Source: DATFYM01 sp035315065 (GTDB lineage Bacteria; Acidobacteriota; Terriglobia; UBA7540). Taken from it: a stretch of DNA of 52,828 nt. Both the position numbers and the translations under genes were made by a program. The stretch's first letter is position 1. Each line of letters starts with the position of its first letter. The notes beneath the pieces were generated by a model, which did not search any database, was not told the DNA's origin, and worked only from the letters and a program-made list of their open reading frames with translations. The stretch spans positions 1 to 52,828 of the forward strand of contig DATFYM010000006.1 in assembly GCA_035315065.1 (NCBI GenBank), given 5' to 3'. Below, piece after piece: positions 15,273 to 22,656 of the stretch.

Positions 15273-17669
15273 ATGAGGACTTTGTTCCAAGATCTAAAGT
15301 TCGGCCTGCGCATGCTCGCCAAGAACCCCGGCTTCACGGCAGTGGCGGTACTAACGCTCGCTCTTGGCATCGGTGTGACCACCACCATGTTTACTGCCGC
15401 CGACGACTTCCTTCTGCGCCCACTGCCTTTCGGCAATTCTGACCGGCTCGTCATGGTGAAGCGCTACATGAAAGCGGTTCCGCAGTCCGGAGAGAACGAT
15501 CCACCCACATTCCAATTCTGGCGAGAGCAAACCCATGTCTTCCAAGCAATGGCCGCTTGGAACGGGATGACTCAGCAAGTTAATCTAACCGGTCTGGAAG
15601 GACCGGAGCGCGTACCCGCTATGCAGGTCACCGCCGAGTTCTTTCGCGTACTCGGCGTCAAGCCGCTGTTAGGTCGCACTTTTTCGATTGATGAGGATCG
15701 GCCGGGTGCCGGCCGGGTGGCGGTGGTCAGCCACTCGCTTTGGCTGACTCGATACGGCGGAGACCCGGGTATCCTCGGCAAAACGATCGTGCTCAACGGC
15801 ATCCATTACACCGTTATTGGCGTGCTGCCCGCCGGTTTCCGTTTCTCCACCACGCCGGAGGACGTCTGGGCGCCGCTGGCCCTCTCTCCGCAGGCTCTGG
15901 CCGAAGGGCACGGCGGTGAATATCTAAATGTGATCGCGTGGTTGAAGCCCGGTATAACGCTGGCGCAGGCGCAGGCCGACATGGAAGCTACTACCACACC
16001 ATGGGCTCGCCAGTTTCCCGATTGGGGAAACGGGGATCAGAAGGTTGCGGTGGAGAGCGTGCGCGACCGGTACGCTCGGGACCTCCGCCCGGCTCTTCTG
16101 GCGCTTCTCGTGGCCGCGGCGCTGGTGCTGCTGATTGCCTGTGCCAACCTCGCTAATCTGCTGCTGGCTCGAGCCACGGGTCGGCATAAGGAAATCGCCA
16201 TTCGGCGCGCGTTAGGCGCCAGCCGGCCACGGATCATCCGGCAAATGCTGGCGGAGAGTTCTGTGCTGGCGCTCCTGGGATTGTCAGCGGGGCTGCCGTT
16301 GGCTTTGGCCGGCACCCGTGTTTTCTACGCCGCACTGCCCGTGGAGTGGCAACCGATCGGGCGCGGCGGCATCGACGCCACAGTGCTCGCCTTTGTGCTG
16401 GTGACCTTGCTTTTGACCGTGTTCCTGATCGGTATGGCGCCCGCCTGGAGCGCCACCGGTTTTGACCTGAACCAAGGCCTCAAGGAAGGCCTGCGAAGCC
16501 CACTGGCCGGGATCAGCAAGCGTTCGTTCCGTACGGCGCTGGTAGCGGTTGAGGTTGCTCTGGCCACTATGCTTTTGACGGGCACGGCCCTCGTCATGAA
16601 AAGCTTTGTCCGGCTCACAGCCGTGAACCTGGGCTTCGACTCTGAGAACGTGTTGACCGTTGATCTGGCACGGACCAGGGCGGGAACGAATGCTTTCTAC
16701 AAGGACGTGCTCGAACGCGTTTCAGCCTTACCCCAGGTGCGAGCGGCAGGAGCCATCAACTTCCGACCTCTGTACGGCCCGGCGTGGAGCCAAGATATCA
16801 CGATCGAGGGTCGCCCCCCTCGCCCTCGGGGTGACTACATCTGGGCGGGCCACCGATCGGTGAGCGTCGGCTATTCCCGCGCCATAGGAATCCCGCTGCT
16901 CAGAGGTCGATCGTTCGTTGCCGCGGACCAGGATAAGAGGGTCGCTGTAATCAGTGAAACCATGGCCCGGCGTTACTGGCCCGGCGAAGATGCGGTAGGC
17001 AAGCGCTTCGGGGTCAACTGTTCTGAATCACCCTGTAAATGGAATTCCATTATCGGCGTGGTGGGCGATGTGAAGGAGCTTGGCGCTGCCGCAGAACCCG
17101 CCACCACGATGTACTTCCTGGAAATGATGCCCGACATGACCTTGGTGGTTCGGGCCGCCCAGAACCCCACGAACCTCATCGCCGAAGTTCGCGGCATCAT
17201 CCGCTCCGTCGACCCCGATCAGCCCACGGGCGCTATCCGCACCATGGAGAACATCGTGTCGGAATCCGTAGCACCTCGGCGTCTCACCATGCTCGTTTCG
17301 GGGCTCTTTGCTGCGCTGGCGCTTCTCTTGGCCATGGTAGGTCTCTATGGAGTGCTCTCGTATTCCGTTGCCCAGCGAAGCCACGAGTTCGGTATTCGCA
17401 TGGCGCTCGGCGCGCGGATGGAAGACGTGCTGAAACTGGTGGTCGGACAGGGCCTGATCCTGGCCTTGATCGGCGTCGGTGTCGGGGTGCTTGGCTCGTT
17501 GGCACTGCCTCGATTCGTCAGGAGCATGCTTTTTGGTGTGCGTCCGAATGATCCGGCCACCCTCGTAGCCGTTCCGCTAGCCCTTATCGGCGCGGCTCTC
17601 GCGGCCAGTTACATTCCGGCACGACGGGCGACGAAGGCGGATCCCATGATGGCGCTTCGTCATGAGTGA
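15273..17669 (+). CDS. ADOP-family MacB/FtsX-like permease 6
   Basis: The ATG at 15273 begins MRTLFQDLKFGLRMLAKNPG (798 residues); a TTG two codons earlier is the only alternative. It has two MacB/FtsX halves, the first FtsX with ANLANLLLARATGRHKEIAIR and the second near residue 670 with GLYGVLSYSVAQRSHEFGIR. The tail is ATKADPMMALRHE. It diverges in the first loop (MFTAADDFLLRPLPF) and has a short second periplasmic core with NCSESPCKW, two cysteines close together near residue 590 that could pair. It is the last of the six and is followed by the minus-strand toxin-antitoxin block. Confidence 0.92.
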   Translation: MRTLFQDLKFGLRMLAKNPGFTAVAVLTLALGIGVTTTMFTAADDFLLRPLPFGNSDRLVMVKRYMKAVPQSGENDPPTFQFWREQTHVFQAMAAWNGMTQQVNLTGLEGPERVPAMQVTAEFFRVLGVKPLLGRTFSIDEDRPGAGRVAVVSHSLWLTRYGGDPGILGKTIVLNGIHYTVIGVLPAGFRFSTTPEDVWAPLALSPQALAEGHGGEYLNVIAWLKPGITLAQAQADMEATTTPWARQFPDWGNGDQKVAVESVRDRYARDLRPALLALLVAAALVLLIACANLANLLLARATGRHKEIAIRRALGASRPRIIRQMLAESSVLALLGLSAGLPLALAGTRVFYAALPVEWQPIGRGGIDATVLAFVLVTLLLTVFLIGMAPAWSATGFDLNQGLKEGLRSPLAGISKRSFRTALVAVEVALATMLLTGTALVMKSFVRLTAVNLGFDSENVLTVDLARTRAGTNAFYKDVLERVSALPQVRAAGAINFRPLYGPAWSQDITIEGRPPRPRGDYIWAGHRSVSVGYSRAIGIPLLRGRSFVAADQDKRVAVISETMARRYWPGEDAVGKRFGVNCSESPCKWNSIIGVVGDVKELGAAAEPATTMYFLEMMPDMTLVVRAAQNPTNLIAEVRGIIRSVDPDQPTGAIRTMENIVSESVAPRRLTMLVSGLFAALALLLAMVGLYGVLSYSVAQRSHEFGIRMALGARMEDVLKLVVGQGLILALIGVGVGVLGSLALPRFVRSMLFGVRPNDPATLVAVPLALIGAALAASYIPARRATKADPMMALRHE

Positions 17670-17841
17670 TTGACGATTGGCGATGGATGACTGAAGATTA
17701 GAGACGTTGGCTCGCATAGGGGTGGCTAAGCCATGAGACCTCTAGGCAACGGGCGATGCGTGGCCCGAAGTTGAGACCGGCATCGGCGCTCGAATCACCG
17801 CCGGCGACCAAGGGATCCGTGACTGATCTTGAACTGCTGCA

Positions 17842-18255
17842 CTACCGGGCTTGGGTGGGGTCAAGGATTGAGAGATGTTTGAAATACGCGCGGTAGAAGC
17901 CACGGTCGCGGGTGAGAAGGCGGTCGGCTTGGCAAGAGGCGTGGGCGCCGATCAGGAAGTCGGCTGCCACTCGCGTCCTGGTGCCTCTTCGCTGGCGATA
18001 TGCCTTCCAAGCGACGCCGGCTTCGAAGGCGGCCTTCGGCTGGAGCGGACTGAACTCCAGGCCCAGCCGGTTGAAGGCTTCCTGGGTTGCCGCAACAGAC
18101 GGGAACAAACCGGCGACCTCCGCCCACACTACCTCGCACGCGATGAGCGGGCCTTCTCGAAGGGCGGTGCGGAGGGCATCGGCGGAAACGGGGCCAAAGA
18201 CTGGATCGGCTCCGAACACATCGAACAAGATGTTGCTGTCTACAGCGGTGATCAC
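17842..18255 (-). CDS. vapC: VapC-type PIN-domain toxin, intact
   Basis: 137 residues from a GTG at 18255, starting MITAVDSNILFDVFGAD, the first PIN acidic motif. An E near residue 42 (CEVVWAEVAG) and the late AADFLIGAHA and LLTRDRGFYRAYF motifs complete the four-acid ribonuclease site. Length matches full VapC proteins. Its start overlaps the antitoxin stop by four bases (GTGA), a strong sign of translational coupling. The target RNA is not predictable. A plus-strand frame over the same region (17875-18588) is a shadow. Confidence 0.9.
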   Translation of the reverse strand: MITAVDSNILFDVFGADPVFGPVSADALRTALREGPLIACEVVWAEVAGLFPSVAATQEAFNRLGLEFSPLQPKAAFEAGVAWKAYRQRRGTRTRVAADFLIGAHASCQADRLLTRDRGFYRAYFKHLSILDPTQAR

Positions 18256-18485
18256 TCTGGCTTTTCACCGCCTCGAAGCTCCCCCATGATCTCGTCCGTG
18301 GAACGGCCGAGCTTGAGGATTCCGTACAGCTCATCGATTGCATCGCGTGGCGGCTCGTGCTTCGTCATCACCAAACGTCCTCGTTCCTCACACACTTCGA
18401 GCACTTGGCCGGTCCGGATGCCCAGGCGCACTCGTAAGGGTTTGGGAATAGTGATCTGCCCTTTTTCGGAAACGACGGTTTTCAT
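18252..18485 (-). CDS. vapB: AbrB/SpoVT-type VapB antitoxin
   Basis: 77 residues. The N-terminus MKTVVSEKGQITIPKPLRVR and LGIRTGQVLEV form the swapped-hairpin AbrB DNA-binding fold. The C-terminus (DELYGILKLGRSTDEIMGEL) is a typical toxin-binding tail with the recurring LGRSTDE motif. It precedes and overlaps the PIN toxin. The start codon lies in a perfect palindrome. It belongs to a different antitoxin fold from the module at 361-630, so the two VapBC systems are not recent duplicates. Confidence 0.9.
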   Translation of the reverse strand: MKTVVSEKGQITIPKPLRVRLGIRTGQVLEVCEERGRLVMTKHEPPRDAIDELYGILKLGRSTDEIMGELRGGEKPE

Positions 18486-18501
18486 ACCAGCATCGTATGA
18501 A
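18481..18501. promoter_or_regulatory. Probable operator of the AbrB-type VapBC module
   Basis: TTCATAC-N7-GTATGAA is a perfect 7-bp inverted repeat covering the antitoxin start codon, the expected site for autoregulation by the toxin-antitoxin complex. Confidence 0.55.
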
Positions 18502-18541
18502 TTCCTACCGGGTTTGTCAAGCGCCCGGAGCGGTAAGCGGG

Positions 18542-18796
18542 TCAAGGGCCAAGCACTGCGCGCAAAACAACGGCTGCGGCCTCGGTGATGGAAAACGGAT
18601 GCTCGAGAACACGGGAGCTTGTACCTATGCGCAGGAAGGCGAGAATCACCATCCAGGCGAGCCCGACGGGTTCGGGCTCGGCAAAGGCGTTTTCGAGCCA
18701 ATCATGGGCGGCTTGGTGATGAGGCGACGAAGGATCGTAGGCATAGAGGAGTATGTTGGCATCAACAAAAGAATCATCGGTAGGAGGGCCCTTCAA
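18542..18796 (-). pseudogene. Truncated VapC PIN toxin
   Basis: 84 codons with FVDANILLYAYDPSSPHHQ at the N-terminus, a clear PIN start, and TEAAAVVLRAVLGP at the end, where a stop cuts the protein about 50 residues short. The second half with the remaining metal ligands is absent, because the next toxin-antitoxin module begins only about 60 bases on. The likely original start overlaps the stop of the decayed antitoxin upstream. Probably inactive. Confidence 0.75.
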
Positions 18797-19016
18797 TCTG
18801 CTCGATGAGTTCCCATACGTTGTCGTAGCTGAAGCCCGGGCTCAAACCCAAGGGTCGCGCTTCGATTTTGAAAGGTGGCTAAGGAGTTGTCTTGGATCGC
18901 GCGCTCACCCCCGACGCGAAGACAGTCGTTCACGACCTGCTTGAAGGGTTTCCCGATCGCCGGGACTCCTCCTTCAGCTTGGCGCCCAAGTCATCGAGGG
19001 TTAGGGTGGTCCGCAC
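18774..19016 (-). pseudogene. Frameshifted VapB antitoxin remnant
   Basis: From a GTG at 19016 the reading is VRTTLTLDDLGAKLKEESRR, a ribbon-helix-helix antitoxin N-terminus. A missing base then throws the frame; the restored frame gives KQVVNDCLRVGG. A second shift is needed before IEARPLGLSPGFSYDNVW and ELIEQIEGPSYR, ending at 18774. All segments are in the expected order and the end overlaps the truncated toxin. Two frameshifts make it a pseudogene unless the sequence has errors. Confidence 0.7.
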
Positions 19017-19101
19017 ATCATGATGTTACACCCGGCGCATCATGACGTCAAACCGAAGAGGAATGAAAATGACGACGACACCGGAGTAGCATAGAGAGAG
19101 C

Positions 19102-19130
19102 TTGACAAGATTTTATATTTGGATTAATAT
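19102..19130 (+). promoter_or_regulatory. Strong sigma-70-like promoter without a gene
   Basis: TTGACA, 17-bp spacer, TAATAT, in AT-rich DNA. No open frame with a ribosome site follows within 300 bases. It may start a small RNA or be a relic of a lost gene. Confidence 0.5.
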
Positions 19131-19494
19131 ATTAAGAGTGGACTGCGGCGTCTGGCGCGAGGGTTGCCGATGCCCCTTACCGATTCAGGATGGTGGGGCA
19201 AGAGGCGCTTGGGATGGCAATGAGGAGTTCGGAATGGAATCAAACCCACTTAACCTTCTTGTTATCAAAGAGATCGATGAGGAACAGGCAAAACAAACCC
19301 ATTGCGAGTATTTCCTTATGTTCCAATGGCTTAGGGTCGCTTGGAGGCCCAATTTCAGGGAAAGATGAATGGATCGGGTTGCCTACCCCCAACACTGATT
19401 CAAGATGTACCGGAACGGACGGCTTGGGCAACGGGAGAGGTTCCTCCCGAAACGGCTTGGGTATCATGGGGTGAAGAGTCCTTTTTAGGCACCC

Positions 19495-19835
19495 GAAGCC
19501 ACGATGTTGCTGAAAACACGATGAAGGCAGAAACGATGCGGCTCGAAAGCCACGATGTTTATGAAAATAGGGATGTTAGATCTAGTTAGCCAGGATGTTG
19601 TTGATGGAGAAGGGCTTAAGGAGCAGTCGAAGGTTAAATGTCAAAAGCCGAGAGCCACACGCCAAAGTCTGTCGGCCTATATGAGTCCCGATGCACCTGC
19701 ATCAGAGGGGGGGCCGAAATGAAGGAAGGTCCCACTATGTTGATGAAAACAAAAGGTCGCCTCCGGATGGTCCCACTATATTGATGAAAAAAATCTACTT
19801 AGCACGTGACGGCCCACTATGTTCATGATAATGAA
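19495..19835 (+). repeat. Cluster of CCCAC(T/G)ATGTTGATGAAAA repeats
   Basis: Copies at about 19498 (GCCACGATGTTGCTGAAAAC), 19549 (GCCACGATGTTTATGAAAAT), 19589 (GCCAGGATGTTGTTGATG), 19730 (TCCCACTATGTTGATGAAAA), 19770 (TCCCACTATATTGATGAAAA) and 19812 (GCCCACTATGTTCATGATAA). All are in the same orientation. Three more copies lie at 30195-30560. Serial copies at element ends are known for IS21-type insertion sequences, but no transposase is present. Confidence 0.65.
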
Positions 19836-19901
19836 TATGGTTATAGACCGGAGACCGGCAGTGGAAAATGAAGGAAGGAAGCAGGAGACCCAGGAGACCC
19901 A

Positions 19902-20564
19902 ATGATCCGACTAGTGAACATCGAGAAGTCTTACCCGGTAGGAGCAGGAAGATACTTCGTCCTGCGGCGCGTGTGCGTGGAGGTGAAGGAGGGCGAGTTT
20001 GTCACCGTCATGGGACCCTCCGGCGCCGGCAAGTCCACGCTGCTCAGCATCGTGGGAATGTTGGACGGCGCCTGGACGGGCGAGTACTACTTCCTGGAGC
20101 GTCCCGTCCACAAGCTGAACGTGAAACAGCGGGCGGAAATCAACAAGAAGTACATCGGTTTCGTCTTCCAGCAATACCACTTGCTGGATAATCTGACGGT
20201 ATCAGAGAACCTCGATATTCCCCTTTCGTATCGCGACGTCAAGCCCTCGGAGCGGCAGGCCATCGTCGCGGACGCGCTGGACCGCTTTCACATTGTGGGC
20301 AAGAAGGACCTGTTCCCGAGCCAGCTTTCCGGCGGACAGCAACAATTGGTGGCCGTGGCGCGGGCGGTGATCGCCAGCCCCAAACTGATCCTGGCCGACG
20401 AACCCACCGGCAATCTGCATTCCAGCCAGGGTAAAGAGATCATGGAGCTGTTCAAGAAGTTGAATGATGAGGGCACGACGATCATCCAGGTGACCCACTC
20501 GGAGGCGAACGCCGCCTACGGCAACCGGATCATCAAGCTGGCGGATGGGTGGGTGGTGGCCTGA
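19902..20564 (+). CDS. MacB/LolD-type ABC transporter ATP-binding protein
   Basis: 220 residues, the size of stand-alone LolD/MacB-type ATPases. Walker A is GPSGAGKST (38-46). The Q-loop VFQQYHLLDNLTVSENL follows near residue 88, then the signature LSGGQQQLVAVARA, where the usual R after GGQQ is L, and Walker B LILADEPTGNL. A terminal histidine is seen in QVTHSEANA. The family powers permeases with MacB/FtsX folds, the fold of the ADOP proteins, and this is the only such ATPase near them. It lies 2.2 kb past the last ADOP on the same strand, across the toxin-antitoxin block. It could energise them, but that is inference. CAGGAGACCC gives a ribosome site before ATG. Confidence 0.92.
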   Translation: MIRLVNIEKSYPVGAGRYFVLRRVCVEVKEGEFVTVMGPSGAGKSTLLSIVGMLDGAWTGEYYFLERPVHKLNVKQRAEINKKYIGFVFQQYHLLDNLTVSENLDIPLSYRDVKPSERQAIVADALDRFHIVGKKDLFPSQLSGGQQQLVAVARAVIASPKLILADEPTGNLHSSQGKEIMELFKKLNDEGTTIIQVTHSEANAAYGNRIIKLADGWVVA

Positions 20565-20566
20565 GG

Positions 20567-20747
20567 GCAGTCGAGAGTCGGGAGGGCAGTCGAAAGTTGA
20601 AAGTCGAAAGTGAAGAGGCCCTTTTTCTCGACTTTTGATTTTTTGATTCATGAGGAAAGACAGTCGAGAGTCGAAAGCGCCAAAGCGGAGAGTGAAGCGG
20701 TTTTCTTTCTTCACTTTCGACTTTCGGCTCTCGACTTTCGACTTCTT
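20567..20747. repeat. GTCGAAA heptamer arrays, inverted arms
   Basis: Left words AGTCGAGAGTCG and GTCGAAAGTTGAAAGTCGAA (20567-20611), a middle CAGTCGAGAGTCGAAAG (20661-20677), and a right arm TTCACTTTCGACTTTCGGCT with CTCGACTTTCGACTTC (20709-20745). The AGAGGCCCTTTTTCTC apex near 20613 looks like a terminator loop. It fills the whole spacer between the ATPase and DUF3052 genes. Confidence 0.8.
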
Positions 20748-20750
20748 CCT

Positions 20751-21191
20751 ATGGCTGGTTATTCAAAGCGGACCTTGCAAGAGAAGCTTGGAATCAAGGA
20801 AGGGGCGCGGATCGCCCTCGTTGGCGCGCCGGAAGGATACCCCGGCACGCTGGGAGCGCTTCCGAAGGGCGCGACCGTGGCCCCGGCGGCTGGGAAGGCC
20901 GGCTCCCTCGACTTGATTCAATACTTCGCAACGCGCCGTGCCGACCTGGAACGCGGCATTGGCGGCTTGAAGAGTCGCCTCCAGCCGGCAGGCGCTCTCT
21001 GGGTTTCCTGGCCCAAGGGCTCGTCCGGTGTGGAGACCGACTTGAATGAAAACGTCGTGCGCGAGATTGCGTTGGAGAATGGCTTGGTGGATGTCAAGGT
21101 CTGCGCGGTGGACGATGTTTGGTCAGGATTGAAATTGGTGGTTAGATTGAAAGATAGGAGTCGAGAGTCGAAAGTCGAAAGTCGAAAGTGA
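20751..21191 (+). CDS. DUF3052 family protein
   Basis: 146 residues from the ATG at 20751. MAGYSKRTLQEKLGIKEG and RIALVGAPEGY at the start, DLIQYFATRRADLE in the middle, WVSWPKGSSGVETDLNENVV and GLVDVKVCAVDDVWSGLKLV at the end match the small soluble DUF3052 family, whose function is unknown. The natural end is expected near KLVVRLKD; the last ten residues (SRESKVESRK) are encoded by the GTCGAAA repeat array that follows, so the stop has been displaced. There is no Shine-Dalgarno sequence before the ATG, which abuts the preceding repeat arm. Upstream in-frame codons (from 20610) are repeat DNA and not counted. Confidence 0.85.
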   Translation: MAGYSKRTLQEKLGIKEGARIALVGAPEGYPGTLGALPKGATVAPAAGKAGSLDLIQYFATRRADLERGIGGLKSRLQPAGALWVSWPKGSSGVETDLNENVVREIALENGLVDVKVCAVDDVWSGLKLVVRLKDRSRESKVESRK

Positions 21192-21264
21192 AGAGTCGAC
21201 GGTGGAGGAGGGATTGCAACTCTCAACTCTCGACTCTCGACTTTCAACTTTCAACTTTCGACTG
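21159..21264. repeat. GTCGAAA heptamer array, inverted arms
   Basis: GTCGAGAGTCGAAAGTCGAA (21160-21190) faces CTCTCAACTCTCGACTCTCG and CTTTCAACTTTCAACTTTCG (21219-21261). It overlaps the end of the DUF3052 gene and stops a few bases before the NtrC-type start codon. Confidence 0.8.
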
Positions 21265-21271
21265 CTTCACG

Positions 21272-22651
21272 ATGGAGAAAACAAGAACAGAAACTCAAGC
21301 GCCGAAGGTCCTCATCGCCGACGACCAGCGCGATGTGCTCGAATCCCTGCGCCTGCTGCTCAAGGGCGAGGGCTTTCAGATCGAGACGGTCACTTCACCG
21401 GCGGAGGTGCTGAGCGCGCTCGAATCCGGCGACTTCGATTGCCTCATCATGGACCTCAACTACGCCCGTGACACTACCTCGGGCCAGGAGGGTTTCGATT
21501 TGCTCTCCAGCGTTCAGGTGCTGGATAGCACGCTGCCGGTGGTGGTGATGACCGCGTGGGGCAGCGTCGATGTGGCCGTCGAAGCCATGCGGCGCGGCGC
21601 GCGCGACTTCATCCAGAAACCTTGGGACAACGCCCGGCTCATCGCCATCGTTCGCACCCAGGTGGAGCTGAGCCAGGCTTTGCGACGCGGCCAGCGCCTC
21701 GAAGCCGAGAACCGGCTCCTGCGTTCTGCCCCGCGGCCTCGAATGATTGCCGAGTCCCGCGAATTGGTGTTGGTGATGGATCTCGTCAAGCGCATTGCGC
21801 CTTCCGACGCGAACGTACTGGTCACGGGCGAGCATGGGACGGGGAAGGAAGTGGTGGCGCAGGCGATTCATACGCTCTCGAACCGGGCCTCGAAGCCGAT
21901 GATCACGGTCAACGTCGGGGGCCTTTCCGAGGGCGTGTTTGAGAGCGAACTGTTCGGGCACGTCAAAGGCGCCTTCACCGACGCCAAGTCCGATCGTATT
22001 GGCCGCTTCGAGCTGGCCGATCGTGGCACTCTCTTCCTCGACGAAATCGCCAATGTTCCTCTCGGCCAGCAAGCCAAACTCCTGCGCGTATTGCAGACGG
22101 GCGAGTTCGAGCGCGTGGGCTCTTCCAAGACGCGCCACGCCGACGTGCGTATCATTGCCGCCACCAACGCCGACATTAACAAAGAGGTGGCGGCGGGCCG
22201 CTTCCGCGAGGACCTGCTCTTCCGCCTGAACACGGTGGAGATTCACCTGCCTCCCCTGCGCCAGCGTCACGAGGATATTGCGCCGCTGGCGGTGCATTTC
22301 CTTCTCGAGCACACGCGGCGTTACCGGAAATCCCTGATGGGCTTCGACGAAGCGGCCATGCGCCGGCTGACGGAGCACTCCTGGCCGGGCAACGTCCGCG
22401 AGCTGGAACACGCGGTGGAACGCGCCGTCCTGATGGCCGAGGGTGAGCGCGTCAGGGTCTCCGATCTGGATCTGAGATTGGCCCCGGAAAGCTCGGGATC
22501 ACGCCTCGAAGATATGAGCCTGGAAGAGGTGGAGTGCCACCTTATCAAGAAAGCCCTGGCCCGCTACGATCGCAACGTGAGCAAGGCCGCCAAAGCCCTG
22601 GGCCTGAGCCGGACGGCGCTGTATAGGAGGTTGGAACGGTACCGGCTTTAA
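21272..22651 (+). CDS. NtrC-family sigma-54-dependent response regulator
   Basis: 459 residues in three domains. The receiver (10-128) has D17/D18, phospho-acceptor D61, T94 and K116. The sigma-54 AAA+ ATPase (158-390) has Walker A GEHGTGKE (186-193), loop 1 GAFTDA (233-238), Walker B TLFLDE (253-258) and arginine-finger region FREDLLFRLN. A Fis-type helix-turn-helix closes the protein (about 420-459, SKAAKALGLSRTALYRRLER). Loop 1 has D where most family members have G (GAFTGA), but the sigma-54-contacting F and T are kept. The gene lies upstream of the NtrY-like kinase with a broken gene between. I start at MEKTRTE; earlier in-frame codons are repeat DNA. There is no clear ribosome site. Confidence 0.93.
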   Translation: MEKTRTETQAPKVLIADDQRDVLESLRLLLKGEGFQIETVTSPAEVLSALESGDFDCLIMDLNYARDTTSGQEGFDLLSSVQVLDSTLPVVVMTAWGSVDVAVEAMRRGARDFIQKPWDNARLIAIVRTQVELSQALRRGQRLEAENRLLRSAPRPRMIAESRELVLVMDLVKRIAPSDANVLVTGEHGTGKEVVAQAIHTLSNRASKPMITVNVGGLSEGVFESELFGHVKGAFTDAKSDRIGRFELADRGTLFLDEIANVPLGQQAKLLRVLQTGEFERVGSSKTRHADVRIIAATNADINKEVAAGRFREDLLFRLNTVEIHLPPLRQRHEDIAPLAVHFLLEHTRRYRKSLMGFDEAAMRRLTEHSWPGNVRELEHAVERAVLMAEGERVRVSDLDLRLAPESSGSRLEDMSLEEVECHLIKKALARYDRNVSKAAKALGLSRTALYRRLERYRL

Positions 22652-22656
22652 TAAGA

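Larger units (their letters stand above)
19017..19901. other. 885-bp gene-free stretch of lower GC
   Basis: No convincing coding frame. It holds a near-consensus promoter near its left end and a cluster of CCACGATGTT/CCCACTATGTTGATG repeats in its right half. Composition differs from the GC-rich genes on either side. It may be the relic of a mobile element; the short frames inside match nothing I recognise. Confidence 0.6.

Noticed and set aside
17875..18588. Plus-strand frame of 237 codons across the VapBC module
   Set aside because: The minus strand encodes both proteins with the expected four-base overlap; the plus frame has no recognisable motif.
19102..19589. Short plus-strand frames in the gene-free stretch before the ATPase
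   Set aside because: Overlapping frames of similar length, no start signals and no recognisable product.
2005..19901. Sigma-54 (-24/-12) promoters upstream of the ADOP genes or ATPase
   Set aside because: I looked for TGGCAC-N5-TTGC with correct spacing. Near 7273-7290 the two halves occur but the gap is too long, and nothing else was convincing. A matrix scan would settle it.
20567..21264. Possible CRISPR array in the repeated spacer DNA
   Set aside because: Units are only 7-8 bp, contiguous and degenerate, with inverted arms and no unique spacers; no cas genes are present.
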